Source: Candidatus Rokuibacteriota bacterium
GTDB lineage: Bacteria > Methylomirabilota > Methylomirabilia > Rokubacteriales > CSP1-6
Assembly (NCBI GenBank): GCA_003221695.1
Contig: QHSX01000054.1
Location: forward strand, 62,001-126,000
Reading direction: 5' to 3'
DNA length: 64,000 bases
The notes beneath the pieces are model-generated. The model worked only from the letters and a program-made list of their open reading frames with translations. It searched no databases and was not told the DNA's origin. This document shows positions 18,500-26,643 of the stretch, piece after piece (position 1 is the first letter of the stretch; each line of letters starts with the position of its first letter). Made by a program: the position numbers and the translations under genes.

Positions 18500-18885
18500 G
18501 CGGTCCCGAGCTCTGCGAAGACCTTCTTCGCCGTGAGCAGCGCCTCCCGGATAATGGGCACCCCGACGTAACCCGACATGTGGAGCAGCACTTCGGTCAG
18601 CTCGTCTTCGGTCCAGCCCTGGCGTCGCGCCATGCGCAAATGGATCGCCAGCTCGGGCTCGCGCCCCGTGGCCGCGTCGGACACGACGCAGACGAGCGTG
18701 CGCGTCTTGAGGTCGAGCCCCGGGCGCGCCCACAAGGCGCCGAAGACGGTCTCGGTGGCGAGGTCGATGAACTTGCGCATCGTGGGATCGTTGTACGTCG
18801 TCCGATTCGCCTGCTGCACGTAATCGTCGCCCAGCAACTGGCGGCGGATCTCACGGCCCCGTCGGTAGGTCTCGCTCTCGGCCAT
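18496..18885 (-). CDS. Carboxymuconolactone decarboxylase-family protein
   Basis: A 129-residue helical protein of the PcaC type: FGALWARPGLDLKTRTLVCVVSDAATG, then ELAIHLRMARRQGWTEDELTEVLLHMSGYVGVP. It lacks the CxxC of AhpD-type peroxidases, so it resembles the decarboxylase branch of the beta-ketoadipate pathway. Pairing with the tartrate/D-malate dehydrogenase suggests a role in small dicarboxylate or aromatic-acid breakdown. A strong ribosome site (AGGAGGGAG) precedes ATG 18885, and a TAGGCT box lies about 35 bases upstream. Confidence 0.9.
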   Translation of the reverse strand: MAESETYRRGREIRRQLLGDDYVQQANRTTYNDPTMRKFIDLATETVFGALWARPGLDLKTRTLVCVVSDAATGREPELAIHLRMARRQGWTEDELTEVLLHMSGYVGVPIIREALLTAKKVFAELGTA

Positions 18886-18949
18886 GGTGTCTCCCTCCTG
18901 GGAAAAACGGCGAGGCCCTAGCCTACGCGAAGCCACCGGCAAGTCAAAC

Positions 18950-19014
18950 TGAGCGCATCAACTCAAAATTTCGGTTACCGAACGGAGGCTCGTAGATCAG
19001 AAGTCACGGTTACC
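18950..19014 (+). repeat. Left end of the insertion sequence (two transposase-binding-like sites)
   Basis: The inner site is TCAGAAGTCACGGTTACC (18997-19014). The outer, degenerate copy ends in the same GGTTACC at 18973-18979. The 35-base spacing equals that at the right end. The outermost bases TGAGCG (18950-18955) pair imperfectly with the right terminus. Confidence 0.7.
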
Positions 19015-19035
19015 AATCCGCCCCAGGAGGCCGCC

Positions 19036-20304
19036 GTGACACGAGCCAGCTTGCGAGAGTACGCCGCCGTGCAGCGCGAGCGGTACCAGCAGGCCAGCCG
19101 GAGCGAGAAGCACCGGCTGTTGGACGAGATGGTGGCAGTGACCGGCATGCACCGCAAGGCGGCGATCCGGCTGTTGCGACGGGCGACGAGGACGGGGGCG
19201 GCCCGCCCGCGTCCCGGCCGCCCCCGCCAGTATGGGCCGGAGGTGGCGGCGGCCGCGGCCATCCTCTGGCAGGCCAGCGGACGCATCGGGGCCCACCGGC
19301 TGCAACCCTTCGTGCCCGAGTTGCTCGACCGGCTCGTGCAGTGTGGGGAAGTGACCCTCCCCCCGGCCGTAGACAAGCTTGTGCGGCAAGCCAGTCGCCC
19401 GACCCTGGCCCGCTTGCTCGAGGGGGCTCGGGCGCAGTTCCCTCGGCGCGGCGCCGCGACGACCCACCCGAGCAGCTGGCTCAAGCAACAGATTCCCATC
19501 CGCACGTTCGCCGACTGGGACGATGCGCGGCCCGGCTTCTACCAGGTCGATCTGGTCGCCCACTGCGGCAGCAGCACGAAAGGCTTCTACCTGCATACGC
19601 TGTGCGCGGTCGACGTGGCCACGAGCTGGATCGAGCTGCAGGCGCTGTGGGGTAAAGGCCACTATCGGGTCGCCGCCGGCGTGCAGGCCGTGCGCACGCG
19701 GCTGCCGGTGGCCCTGGCCGGGCTGGACAGCGACAACGGATCGGAGTTCATCAACCGCGTCTTGTACTACTACTGCTGGCGCGAGGGCATCACCTTCACG
19801 CGCGGTCGGGCGTGGAAGAAAAATGACAGCGCGCTGGTGGAGCAGAAGAACGGCGCGATCGTGCGCCACCTCGTCGGCTATGATCGCTTCACGTCCAAGG
19901 CCGCCTATGCCCAGCTCGCCCAGGTCTACGCGCGGGCCCGCTTGCACGTGAACTTCTTCCAGCCCGTCGAAAAGCTCGTGCGGAAACAGTGGGCCGGCGC
20001 GCGCGTCCACCGGGTGTTCGATCGTGCCCAGACACCCTACCAGCGGTTGTGCGCGGCCGGGGTGCTCAGCGCCGCCAAGCGCGCCGAGCTCGACGCGCTC
20101 TATCACCGCCTCAATCCGCTGCAGCTCCAACGCGACTTGCAGGCCGCGCTGGAACGGCTATGGCGTTTGGCCGCGCCGGATCCTTCCCGGGTCTCGACCG
20201 GTGATCCCTCCATCGCCACCCGCCGCGTGAAGTCCTCTCCTGACGTCACCCAGACGATGGCCTCGGTAACCCTGACTAATGAGTCGACCGGGACCGGAGG
20301 GTAA
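19036..20304 (+). CDS. DDE transposase with integrase (rve) catalytic core
   Basis: A 422-residue intact transposase. An N-terminal helix-turn-helix (residues 20-60, MVAVTGMHRKAAIRLL) precedes a basic GRPRQYG linker. The retroviral-integrase-like core shows D172 (YQVDLVAH), D233 (SDNGSEF) and E269 (ALVEQKNG), an intact DDE triad. It looks like the ISNCY/IS481-related integrase-core proteins common in GC-rich environmental genomes. The start is the GTG at 19036 after CAGGAGG. The last codons overlap the inner right-end site of the element. Confidence 0.92.
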   Translation: MTRASLREYAAVQRERYQQASRSEKHRLLDEMVAVTGMHRKAAIRLLRRATRTGAARPRPGRPRQYGPEVAAAAAILWQASGRIGAHRLQPFVPELLDRLVQCGEVTLPPAVDKLVRQASRPTLARLLEGARAQFPRRGAATTHPSSWLKQQIPIRTFADWDDARPGFYQVDLVAHCGSSTKGFYLHTLCAVDVATSWIELQALWGKGHYRVAAGVQAVRTRLPVALAGLDSDNGSEFINRVLYYYCWREGITFTRGRAWKKNDSALVEQKNGAIVRHLVGYDRFTSKAAYAQLAQVYARARLHVNFFQPVEKLVRKQWAGARVHRVFDRAQTPYQRLCAAGVLSAAKRAELDALYHRLNPLQLQRDLQAALERLWRLAAPDPSRVSTGDPSIATRRVKSSPDVTQTMASVTLTNESTGTGG

Positions 20305-20330
20305 CCCTCACTTATGAGCAGCTACGCTGA
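20265..20330 (-). repeat. Right end of the insertion sequence (two transposase-binding-like sites)
   Basis: Read on the minus strand, the inner site is TCATTAGTCAGGGTTACC (20265-20282) and the outer is TCATAAGTGAGGGTTACC (20300-20317). With the left inner site they fit TCANNAGTNANGGTTACC. The inner copy lies within the transposase coding sequence. Confidence 0.75.
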
Positions 20331-20446
20331 GTGCCCCGCTGGCAGTTGGTGTCCGCAGGGCTGACCGGATGGCACCACTATGTCGGGCCGCTGACGCGGG
20401 GACCCCCGTGAGACGGGCTCAACGATCGTGAGCTAACTCAGCGAAA

Positions 20447-20460
20447 ACACAGCCCTGTGT
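20447..20460. promoter_or_regulatory. Palindrome ACACAG-CC-CTGTGT upstream of the sigma-54-type promoter
   Basis: A perfect 6+6 inverted repeat with a 2-base centre, 17 bases upstream of the -24 element. It may bind a regulator. It is closer to the promoter than most sigma-54 enhancer sites, so its role is uncertain. Confidence 0.35.
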
Positions 20461-20477
20461 GGCCGCGGGCGAAAGTC

Positions 20478-20492
20478 TGGCACTGCTGTTGC
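20478..20492 (+). promoter_or_regulatory. Sigma-54 (-24/-12) type promoter
   Basis: TGGCACTGCTGTTGC matches the sigma-54 consensus TGGCAC-N5-TTGC, with the invariant GG and GC separated by exactly 10 bases. Transcription would begin near 20504, about 60 bases before the GTG of the lytic transglycosylase gene. This would make the following envelope operon dependent on RpoN and an enhancer-binding activator, neither of which is encoded in the window. Confidence 0.6.
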
Positions 20493-20564
20493 GTGCCGCT
20501 GGTATTTGACACAGGTGTATCCAATCCCGACGACTGTCTACCAGACCCCAGAACCGGAGGAGAC

Positions 20565-21395
20565 GTGTTGGATTGGTTGGAGCAGACGGGAACGGAGAGC
20601 CGAACTCGGGCAGCGCGCGAGGGGACCCCTCTGCTCACGCCTCCCGTGCTCGGGCTCATCGTCCTGGTGCTCACGATCGTCCCCGCGTACCTTCTGTCGC
20701 GGCCGAACGCCGCGCAGACCGCTCGCGAGATCGTGAGCATCGCGCGTAGCGAGGATTCCGCCGAGGCCGCGACCGACGAGTTCTCCGCGGTGGAGATCGA
20801 GGCGCACATCAGGGCGGTGGCCATCCGCTATCGCATCTCGCCCCTCCTGGTGGCGGCGATCGTCGAGGCCGAATCCGAGTTCAACCCACGCGCGGTGTCG
20901 CGCAAGGGCGCCCGCGGGTTGATGCAGCTGATGCCGCTGACCGCCTCGAGCCTCCGCGTGGAGGACACCTTCAACCCCTACAAGAACATCGAGGGCGGCG
21001 TTCGCCACCTCCGCCGCCTGATGAACCGGTTCAATGGCAACCTGCCCCTCGTGCTCGCGGCCTACAACGCCGGCGAGCAGGCGGTCGTCGTGTATCGCGG
21101 GGTCCCGCCCTATCGGGAGACCCGCCGCTACGTCGCCCGCATCCTGCGGCGCATCGGCCACCGGGAGCCGACCCCCGTGGCGACGCCGGCCAGGGGGCGA
21201 GCCTCCGAGGTCCGCGCGGTGACCGTGGCGAAGCCCGACAGGATCGACGTCCAGGCGCGCCAGGCGCTCGAGCGTCGAATGCTCATGGAGATCGACCGCA
21301 ACCCCACGGTTCCGCCCGGCGGGGAGCAGAGCGCCGGCGGGCCGCCCACGACGGCAGTGCCGCGCCCTGATCACGCCGATCGTCAAGGCCCCTAA
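20565..21395 (+). CDS. Membrane-anchored lytic transglycosylase (SLT domain)
   Basis: A 276-residue protein with a short cytoplasmic N-terminus, one membrane segment (residues 25-44, PPVLGLIVLVLTIVPAYLL), then an SLT domain at about 75-200. It contains catalytic Glu103 (VEAESEFNPRA), GARGLMQLMP, NPYKNIEGGVRHLRRLM and AYNAGEQAV. It cleaves peptidoglycan to 1,6-anhydro-muropeptides. The C-terminal 70 residues are proline-rich and of low complexity. GTG 20565 follows CCGGAGGAGAC; the frame runs farther upstream, but without a ribosome site. It is the first gene of the operon behind the sigma-54-type promoter. Confidence 0.88.
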   Translation: MLDWLEQTGTESRTRAAREGTPLLTPPVLGLIVLVLTIVPAYLLSRPNAAQTAREIVSIARSEDSAEAATDEFSAVEIEAHIRAVAIRYRISPLLVAAIVEAESEFNPRAVSRKGARGLMQLMPLTASSLRVEDTFNPYKNIEGGVRHLRRLMNRFNGNLPLVLAAYNAGEQAVVVYRGVPPYRETRRYVARILRRIGHREPTPVATPARGRASEVRAVTVAKPDRIDVQARQALERRMLMEIDRNPTVPPGGEQSAGGPPTTAVPRPDHADRQGP

Positions 21396-21425
21396 TCAAG
21401 GAGGACTCAGTATGGAGGGACTCAG

Positions 21426-22661
21426 ATGATTGACCGGATCATCGCCACATTCCCCGAGGCGTGGCGCGGGCTCGCCGAGCTCGCCGCGTCGCCGATCGCC
21501 TGGATTCCGCGGCTCCAGCAGATCCTGATCGGCTTTTTCCTCGACTCGGCGTCCGCCGGGTCGGTGACGGCCAAGTGTGTCCTGCTCCTGTTCCCCCTGC
21601 TCCTCGGCCTCGCCGCCGCCTGGTGCACGGGGCTCGCCGTCTACAGCCTGCCGTTCCGATCACGGCGGATCGACTTCATCTCGACCCTCCTGATGGCGTG
21701 GTGGGACGCGGCCCGTGCGGTCTGGATGTTCTGGGTCGGTCTGGTCCGGGTCGGCGCGGTGATGGTCGGCTGGCTCGCCACGCTGGGCCACCTCGCCGTA
21801 ACGCTCCTCTTCGGCGCGGCCCGCCAGCTCGTCACCCTGCCGATGGCGGTGACAGGTCGGATGTCGGACCAATACTTCCGGCCCGGCATCCCGTGGCTCG
21901 CGTTCGTGATGCTGATCTTCTGGTGCGCGCTCGAGGCCACGATCTTCACGTTCACGCTGATGCCAACCCTGTCGCAGGTGCTCGCCGACCTCGCTGGCAC
22001 CGACCAGGTCCCGAAGGCGACCGGGGTGCTGCTCTGGTTCTTCCTGCTCCTCCTGATCATGGGGAGCTTCGCCTGCGTCCAGGCGCTCGTCGACGCGGTC
22101 AAGAAGCGGGAGCTGAAGTTCCTCATCCAGATCGTCCTGGTCGAGCTCTTCGTCATGTTCTTCGAGGTCATGTTCCTCTACCGCGAGATGGTCGACGCCA
22201 TCACGCCCTGGATCGTCCAGCAGACCGGGGAGAAGTTTCACCCCGGCCTCGCGTTCACGCTCGGCATCGCGACGTTCGGCTGGATCGGCATCCGTGGCAT
22301 GACGTGGTTCCTGTTCGGCCAGTACGGGACGCCGCCGCTGCTCGCCGTCATCTCGCGGCAGCCCATGGACACGCCCGAGGGTCGCCCGGTGAAGCCGGCC
22401 GCCGAGCCTGCGTGGTGGCGGGAGCCGCTGGCGGATTTCAAGCGCGAGATCGTCTGGCTCCACGAAAGGAGCGATCAGCTCCTCGAGTATCTGGGCCTGC
22501 CCGTTCTGCACGTCCTGGCCGCCGCACTGAACTTCGGCATGGTCCTGGCGACGGCCCGGCCGGTCTTCAGCCTGCCGTTCAAGAGCCTGAAAGAGGTGAT
22601 GGAGGCGCGGGAGGCCCTCTCGGCGATGCACCTGCAGCCGAGAAGGCAGGGCAACCTGTGA
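21426..22661 (+). CDS. Polytopic membrane protein of unknown function
   Basis: A 411-residue protein with about seven or eight hydrophobic segments: near residues 55-75 (VLLLFPLLLGLAAAWCTGLA), 95-150, 160-185 (PWLAFVMLIFWCALEATIF), 205-225 (LLWFFLLLLIMGSFACV), 235-255, 280-300, and one near 370-390 within a C-terminal soluble tail. I recognise no family motif. It starts 30 bases after the transglycosylase gene, and its stop overlaps the next gene by 4 bases (GTGA), so it belongs to the same operon and probably works with the secreted VWA protein. Confidence 0.8.
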   Translation: MIDRIIATFPEAWRGLAELAASPIAWIPRLQQILIGFFLDSASAGSVTAKCVLLLFPLLLGLAAAWCTGLAVYSLPFRSRRIDFISTLLMAWWDAARAVWMFWVGLVRVGAVMVGWLATLGHLAVTLLFGAARQLVTLPMAVTGRMSDQYFRPGIPWLAFVMLIFWCALEATIFTFTLMPTLSQVLADLAGTDQVPKATGVLLWFFLLLLIMGSFACVQALVDAVKKRELKFLIQIVLVELFVMFFEVMFLYREMVDAITPWIVQQTGEKFHPGLAFTLGIATFGWIGIRGMTWFLFGQYGTPPLLAVISRQPMDTPEGRPVKPAAEPAWWREPLADFKREIVWLHERSDQLLEYLGLPVLHVLAAALNFGMVLATARPVFSLPFKSLKEVMEAREALSAMHLQPRRQGNL

Positions 22662-23431
22662 GCCGCCGCGCCTGCTCGCTCAGCGTCGTCCTGCTCGCCT
22701 CCACCTGGCTCGCGACGCCGGCCCTGGCGCAGCCGGCGACCGACCATCGGTTGAGGGAGAGCCTGTTCATCGGGGTCGATACGAGTGGCTCGTTCGTCCA
22801 GTCCGGGGACTACGGCCACGCCATGAGCTTCCTCGGGTACTACTTCTATGGTCACCTCAACGGCCTGGGCGGGCTCAGCCAGCCGCGCGAGCTGTTCGTC
22901 GCCGCCATCGGGGGCAAGGAGTCGAACGAGCCCAAGGCCTTCCACCCGATCCTCGACTTCGCGGGCAAGGACATCGCGCAGATCGAGACGGACCTCAAGC
23001 GCTGGTTCCCGCCCACCGACACGCTCACGGACTTCAACGTCTTCTTCGCCCAGGTGGCCCGGATCGCCAAGGAGCGCAACCTCGTCTTGAGCCCGATCAC
23101 GGTCATGCTGGTGACCGACGGCGTTCCCGACGTGCCGACCCCGAACGTCAAGCCCGGCTCGACGGCGATGTACCAGCGGATCGACCTCGGCCCGCTCGAG
23201 TACCTGTCACGGAACCTGACCGTGCGGCTGATCTATCCGAACCCCAAGGTCGGAGAGCTCTGGCGGAAGCAAGTCCCGCGGCAACGGGTCAAGCTCTGGA
23301 CGACCGAGTCCGAGGTGATGAAGGGCTGGCGCGCTCAGCTCGTCGCCGGGGTCGATCCGGGCGACCAGACGCGCCTGTGGAAGTGGGTACGGGACAACGT
23401 CGACTTCCGGGTCCGCTTGCGCCCGCTCTGA
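22658..23431 (+). CDS. Secreted von Willebrand factor A-like protein
   Basis: A 257-residue protein with a Sec signal peptide (residues 1-24, ending TPALAQ) and a VWA-like fold. The MIDAS motif is complete at FIGVDTSGSF (D41, S43, S45), and ITVMLVTDGVPD supplies the later Asp. VWA domains bind partner proteins through a divalent metal, so this could be a periplasmic scaffold. It is translationally coupled to the membrane protein by a GTGA overlap. The function is unknown; no protease or pilin features are seen. Confidence 0.82.
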   Translation: MSRRACSLSVVLLASTWLATPALAQPATDHRLRESLFIGVDTSGSFVQSGDYGHAMSFLGYYFYGHLNGLGGLSQPRELFVAAIGGKESNEPKAFHPILDFAGKDIAQIETDLKRWFPPTDTLTDFNVFFAQVARIAKERNLVLSPITVMLVTDGVPDVPTPNVKPGSTAMYQRIDLGPLEYLSRNLTVRLIYPNPKVGELWRKQVPRQRVKLWTTESEVMKGWRAQLVAGVDPGDQTRLWKWVRDNVDFRVRLRPL

Positions 23432-23465
23432 GCAAGCCATGACGCGTCAAGGAGGCGCGCACACT

Positions 23466-24020
23466 ATGAAATGGCCCCTGCTCCTGCTCAGTGTGATCGT
23501 TCTGGTTCTCTCGCCGGGCCTGACCCTGTCGCAGTCGAAGACCACCGAGCCCAAGGCCAAGGAGTCCGGTGGCGGCCGCTTCATGAAGGACTCGTGGATC
23601 ACGACCAAGACCAAGACCAAGCTCATCGCCGACGGCCGGACGAAAGCGCGGCGCATCACCGTCGACACGACGGATGGCGTGGTCACGCTGCTCGGGAAGG
23701 TAGGCAGCGAAAAGGAGCGAGCGGCCGCGGAAGACGTCACGAGGAAGGTCAAGGGCGTGAAGGGTGTCAAGAATGCCCTGCAGATCGTGCCCGACTCGAG
23801 TCGTAAGGCGGTGGACGCCAGGGATGACGAGATCGAGAAGGCCGTCATGGAGCGGTTCCAGAAGGACCAGCCCCTCAAGGAAGCCGACATCAAGGTGCGC
23901 TCGGACGCGGGTGTGGTGACCCTGATGGGGAAGGTGCCGGACTCTCGCGTGAAGAACCGTGCCGCGGATGTGATAAGCAAGATTCCCGGCGTCAAGATGG
24001 TCAGAAACGACCTTCACTGA
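23466..24020 (+). CDS. Exported protein with two BON domains
   Basis: A 184-residue protein. The signal peptide (residues 1-22, LLLLSVIVLVLSPGLTLS) is followed by two BON domains: about 43-105 (SWITTKTKTKLIADGRTKA ... GVVTLLGKV ... VKGVKNALQIV) and about 118-184 (GVVTLMGKV ... IPGVKMVRNDLH). BON domains bind phospholipid or peptidoglycan surfaces, as in OsmY and Kbp, which are envelope-stress proteins. ATG 23466 follows AAGGAGG. It closes the four-gene envelope operon. Confidence 0.9.
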   Translation: MKWPLLLLSVIVLVLSPGLTLSQSKTTEPKAKESGGGRFMKDSWITTKTKTKLIADGRTKARRITVDTTDGVVTLLGKVGSEKERAAAEDVTRKVKGVKGVKNALQIVPDSSRKAVDARDDEIEKAVMERFQKDQPLKEADIKVRSDAGVVTLMGKVPDSRVKNRAADVISKIPGVKMVRNDLH

Positions 24021-24084
24021 CGAGTGGGCCGGGCAAGCGGGCGAAGCGTCGGAGCTCTGCGAGACGGGTGAGAGGCTGACTGCG

Positions 24085-25488
24085 ATGCGGTATCACTTCT
24101 CCGGCGTCGCGGGTGCCGGGATGAACCCGCTCGCCTCCCTGGTGCGAGCGCGCGGTCACGACGTCCAGGGCTCCGACCGCTCGTTCGACCAGGGGAAGAA
24201 CCGGGAGATCGCCGCCCGGCTCCAGGGGTTGGGAATCCAGCTCGCGCCACACGACGGAGCCGCCGTCACGCGAGCGATCGACCGCTTCGTTTACTCCGCG
24301 GCGGTCGAGGCCGACACGCCCGAGATGCGGGCGGCGCGCGCGCTCGGCCTCCACTGCGTCTCCCGCCCACAGCTCCTCGCCGAGGTCGTCAATGCCGGCG
24401 GTCCGGGTATCGCCGTCTCGGGGACGAGCGGCAAGAGCACCATCCTCGGCATGGTCGCCTGGCTCCTGCGCGAGGGGGGCGTGCCCGCCACCGTCCTGGG
24501 CGGCGCCGCGCTCGTGGGCGAGGGCACGGGCGGCTGCTTCATCGCCGGCCCCGCCGAGGGCCCCGTCGTCGCCGAGGCGTGCGAGTCCGACGGCACCCTC
24601 GCCGGCTACCGACCCGCGATCGGTCTCGTCCACAACGTGAGCCGCGACCACGCCGAGCTCCCTGCGCTTCGCCCGCAGTTCGCGGCCTTCGCCGAGAATT
24701 GCGGCCGGCTCCTCGTCAACGGGGCGTGTCCGGAGGCGGCCGCGCTCGGGCGCCGATTCAAGGCGTCCACGTACGGCGTCTCGCCCGGCGTCGACACGCG
24801 CCTGTGGGTCACGAGCGTAGGCCCCCGCCGCGCCACAGGCGTGCTGCGCGTCGAGGGCCGCAGCATCGTGATCGACATCCCGCAGCCCGGTCTGCACAAT
24901 CTCGAGAACGCCGCCGCCGCCGCGCTGATCGGGCTCGAGCTGGGGGTCGATCCGTTCAAGATCGAGGCCCTCCTGGCACGCTTTCCTGGCGTCGCGCGCC
25001 GGTTCGAGGTGGTGGGCACGACCGCGAGCGGCATCCGCGTCGTGGACGACTACGCGCACAATGGCGAGAAGATCCGCGCGGCCGTCACCACGGCGCAGGC
25101 CAGCGCGCCGCGCGTCGTTGTCGTCTTTCAGCCCCACGGGTTCGGCCCGGCCCGCTTTCTGCGTCCCGACCTCAAGGACTTACTCCCGCGGCTCCTGCGG
25201 CCTCAAGACCGCTTCTGCTACGCGGAGGTCTTCTACGCGGGCGGCACTGCGGCGAAGGACATCTCGAGCCACCTCCTGGCGGGTGACCTGCCCGAACGCA
25301 TGCACTGCGGATACGCCCGCGACCACGACGCCGTTCGCCAGTGGGTGCTGAGCGAGGCGCACGCCGGCGACACCGTGCTGATCATGGGCGCGCGCGATCC
25401 CGACCTTTCCCGCCTCGCCGGCAAGGTATTCGAGTCGCTGTCGGTCTGGGCGTCCTCGACACGCAGCAAGGCGCAGAGCCGGCTCTAG
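24085..25488 (+). CDS. Mur ligase-family protein (MurC/Mpl-like)
   Basis: A 467-residue ATP-dependent amide ligase: N-terminal UDP-binding motif HFSGVAGAGM, the central ATP site SGTSGKST (about residues 112-119), HNVSRDHAE and the C-terminal domain with VVDDYAHNGEKIRAAV and VVFQPHGFGPARF. MurC adds L-Ala, and Mpl re-attaches tripeptide, to UDP-MurNAc. The absence of other mur/fts genes and the lytic transglycosylase operon 64 bases upstream favour a recycling (Mpl-like) or specialised role. That assignment is inference. Confidence 0.82.
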   Translation: MRYHFSGVAGAGMNPLASLVRARGHDVQGSDRSFDQGKNREIAARLQGLGIQLAPHDGAAVTRAIDRFVYSAAVEADTPEMRAARALGLHCVSRPQLLAEVVNAGGPGIAVSGTSGKSTILGMVAWLLREGGVPATVLGGAALVGEGTGGCFIAGPAEGPVVAEACESDGTLAGYRPAIGLVHNVSRDHAELPALRPQFAAFAENCGRLLVNGACPEAAALGRRFKASTYGVSPGVDTRLWVTSVGPRRATGVLRVEGRSIVIDIPQPGLHNLENAAAAALIGLELGVDPFKIEALLARFPGVARRFEVVGTTASGIRVVDDYAHNGEKIRAAVTTAQASAPRVVVVFQPHGFGPARFLRPDLKDLLPRLLRPQDRFCYAEVFYAGGTAAKDISSHLLAGDLPERMHCGYARDHDAVRQWVLSEAHAGDTVLIMGARDPDLSRLAGKVFESLSVWASSTRSKAQSRL

Positions 25489-25503
25489 GACCTCTCGCGC
25501 CGC

Positions 25504-26643
25504 TCAGGCGACCGCCGCAGGCGGGCGGCGCCGCCCCCTTCCTCCCCGCCGCCCCCGCCGCCGGCGCCGCTCCTTCCCCGGCTCGGGTTCGCCTCCCTCC
25601 CCAACCGTCGCCGCAACAGGCTCCGGGAGCGCCGCCTCCCCCACCAGCGTGATCATGCCCGTCGGACTCACGGAGAGCTCCCTGATCCGGCGGAGCCGCG
25701 TGACGAGGCGGGGCGATCCAGGCGTTCGGCTGAAGCCTCGTGCCTTGAGCTCCCGGGCGAGAGTGTCGATCAGGACGGCGCCATTCGGCGAGTGCTGGGC
25801 CAGCTCACGGACGACCTGGACGAGCTCGTCGTGGGGCGCGGTGTGCGCCTCGCCGGTGTGGGCCGCGTGCGCCGGCTCGTGATGACGCGGCTCGGCGCGT
25901 CGCGGCTCGGCCAGAGCCGCGGGAGCGCGTCGGCCGCGACGTCCTCGCCGCCCGCGGCGTCGGGCCGTCCCCGCCGTGTCGGGCTCGAGCGGCGTCGCCT
26001 GTGGCGCGCCGGTGAGCGTGCGATAGGAGAACCGGTGGAACGCGATGCCGAGCGCCGCCGCCACGTCGCCCACGGCGTCGAACGCGCGGTCGTCCGACAC
26101 GATCTCCAGCACGTCGCCGGGCCGAGCGCCGGCCAACCACACCCCCGCGCTCACCGCGATGCGGAGGTCGCTCCAGTCCTTGACGCCGGTAGAGGGCGCG
26201 CTGTGGACGAGCTGGGCGCCATGCCGGGCGAGCAGGCGCGCCGTGTCGGCGCCGATCACCCGCCAGTTTCCGACCGCCACGAGCTCCGTGCGCTGGCCCA
26301 GGCGGTCGATGGCGAGGTGCTCGATGACCCGCGCGATATGGCCGGGCTGGCTCGCGTTCTCCACGTCGTAGAAGACCGCGCGCCGGGTCGTCGGGCGTGG
26401 CGGCTCCGGCACCGGCGGCGGCACGCGCGCCGCGAATTCGCGCTCTGGCTCGGCGAGCGGGACCACTGGCTCGTGCTCGACGACCTGCTCGTCTCGGACC
26501 CCGGGCGCGTGCTCGATGGCGGGCTCGTCGATCAAGGGATCGGAGCCCGAGGCGGCCGAAGGGGCGGGACTCGTCTTGACCACCCCGCGCCGGCCGTGCC
26601 GCCGAGCGTCTATACGTTCCATGTCAGCATCATAAACCGTCAC
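25504..26643 (-). CDS. NYN-domain (PIN-like) protein with C-terminal OST-HTH/LOTUS domain
   Basis: A 379-residue protein. Residues 1-85 are disordered and acidic/proline-rich. A NYN nuclease-like domain follows (88-215) with the acidic residues D93 (VFYDVEN), D156/D159 (VKDWSDLRIAV) and D184/D185 (VSDDRAF). Then come an arginine-glycine tract (RRRGRRGRRGRRA), an OST-HTH domain (about 272-345, ELVQVVRELAQHSPNGAVLIDTLARELKARGF) and a second Arg/Gly-rich tail. This architecture binds, and may cut, RNA. The GTG start overlaps the kinase stop; ATG 26622 is the alternative. Confidence 0.85.
   Translation of the reverse strand: MTVYDADMERIDARRHGRRGVVKTSPAPSAASGSDPLIDEPAIEHAPGVRDEQVVEHEPVVPLAEPEREFAARVPPPVPEPPRPTTRRAVFYDVENASQPGHIARVIEHLAIDRLGQRTELVAVGNWRVIGADTARLLARHGAQLVHSAPSTGVKDWSDLRIAVSAGVWLAGARPGDVLEIVSDDRAFDAVGDVAAALGIAFHRFSYRTLTGAPQATPLEPDTAGTARRRGRRGRRGRRAPAALAEPRRAEPRHHEPAHAAHTGEAHTAPHDELVQVVRELAQHSPNGAVLIDTLARELKARGFSRTPGSPRLVTRLRRIRELSVSPTGMITLVGEAALPEPVAATVGEGGEPEPGKERRRRRGRRGGRGRRRPPAAVA

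Larger units (their letters stand above)
18950..20330 (+). mobile_element. Insertion sequence with one intact transposase
   Basis: About 1.38 kb between imperfect terminal inverted repeats: TGAGCG...CTCA on the left, and the complement of CGCTGA near 20325-20330 on the right. Each end holds two GGTTACC boxes exactly 35 bases apart. A single transposase gene fills the element. I could not find a clear target-site duplication, so the exact outer ends are approximate. It lies between the carboxymuconolactone decarboxylase gene and the sigma-54-type envelope operon and interrupts no recognisable gene. Confidence 0.75.
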
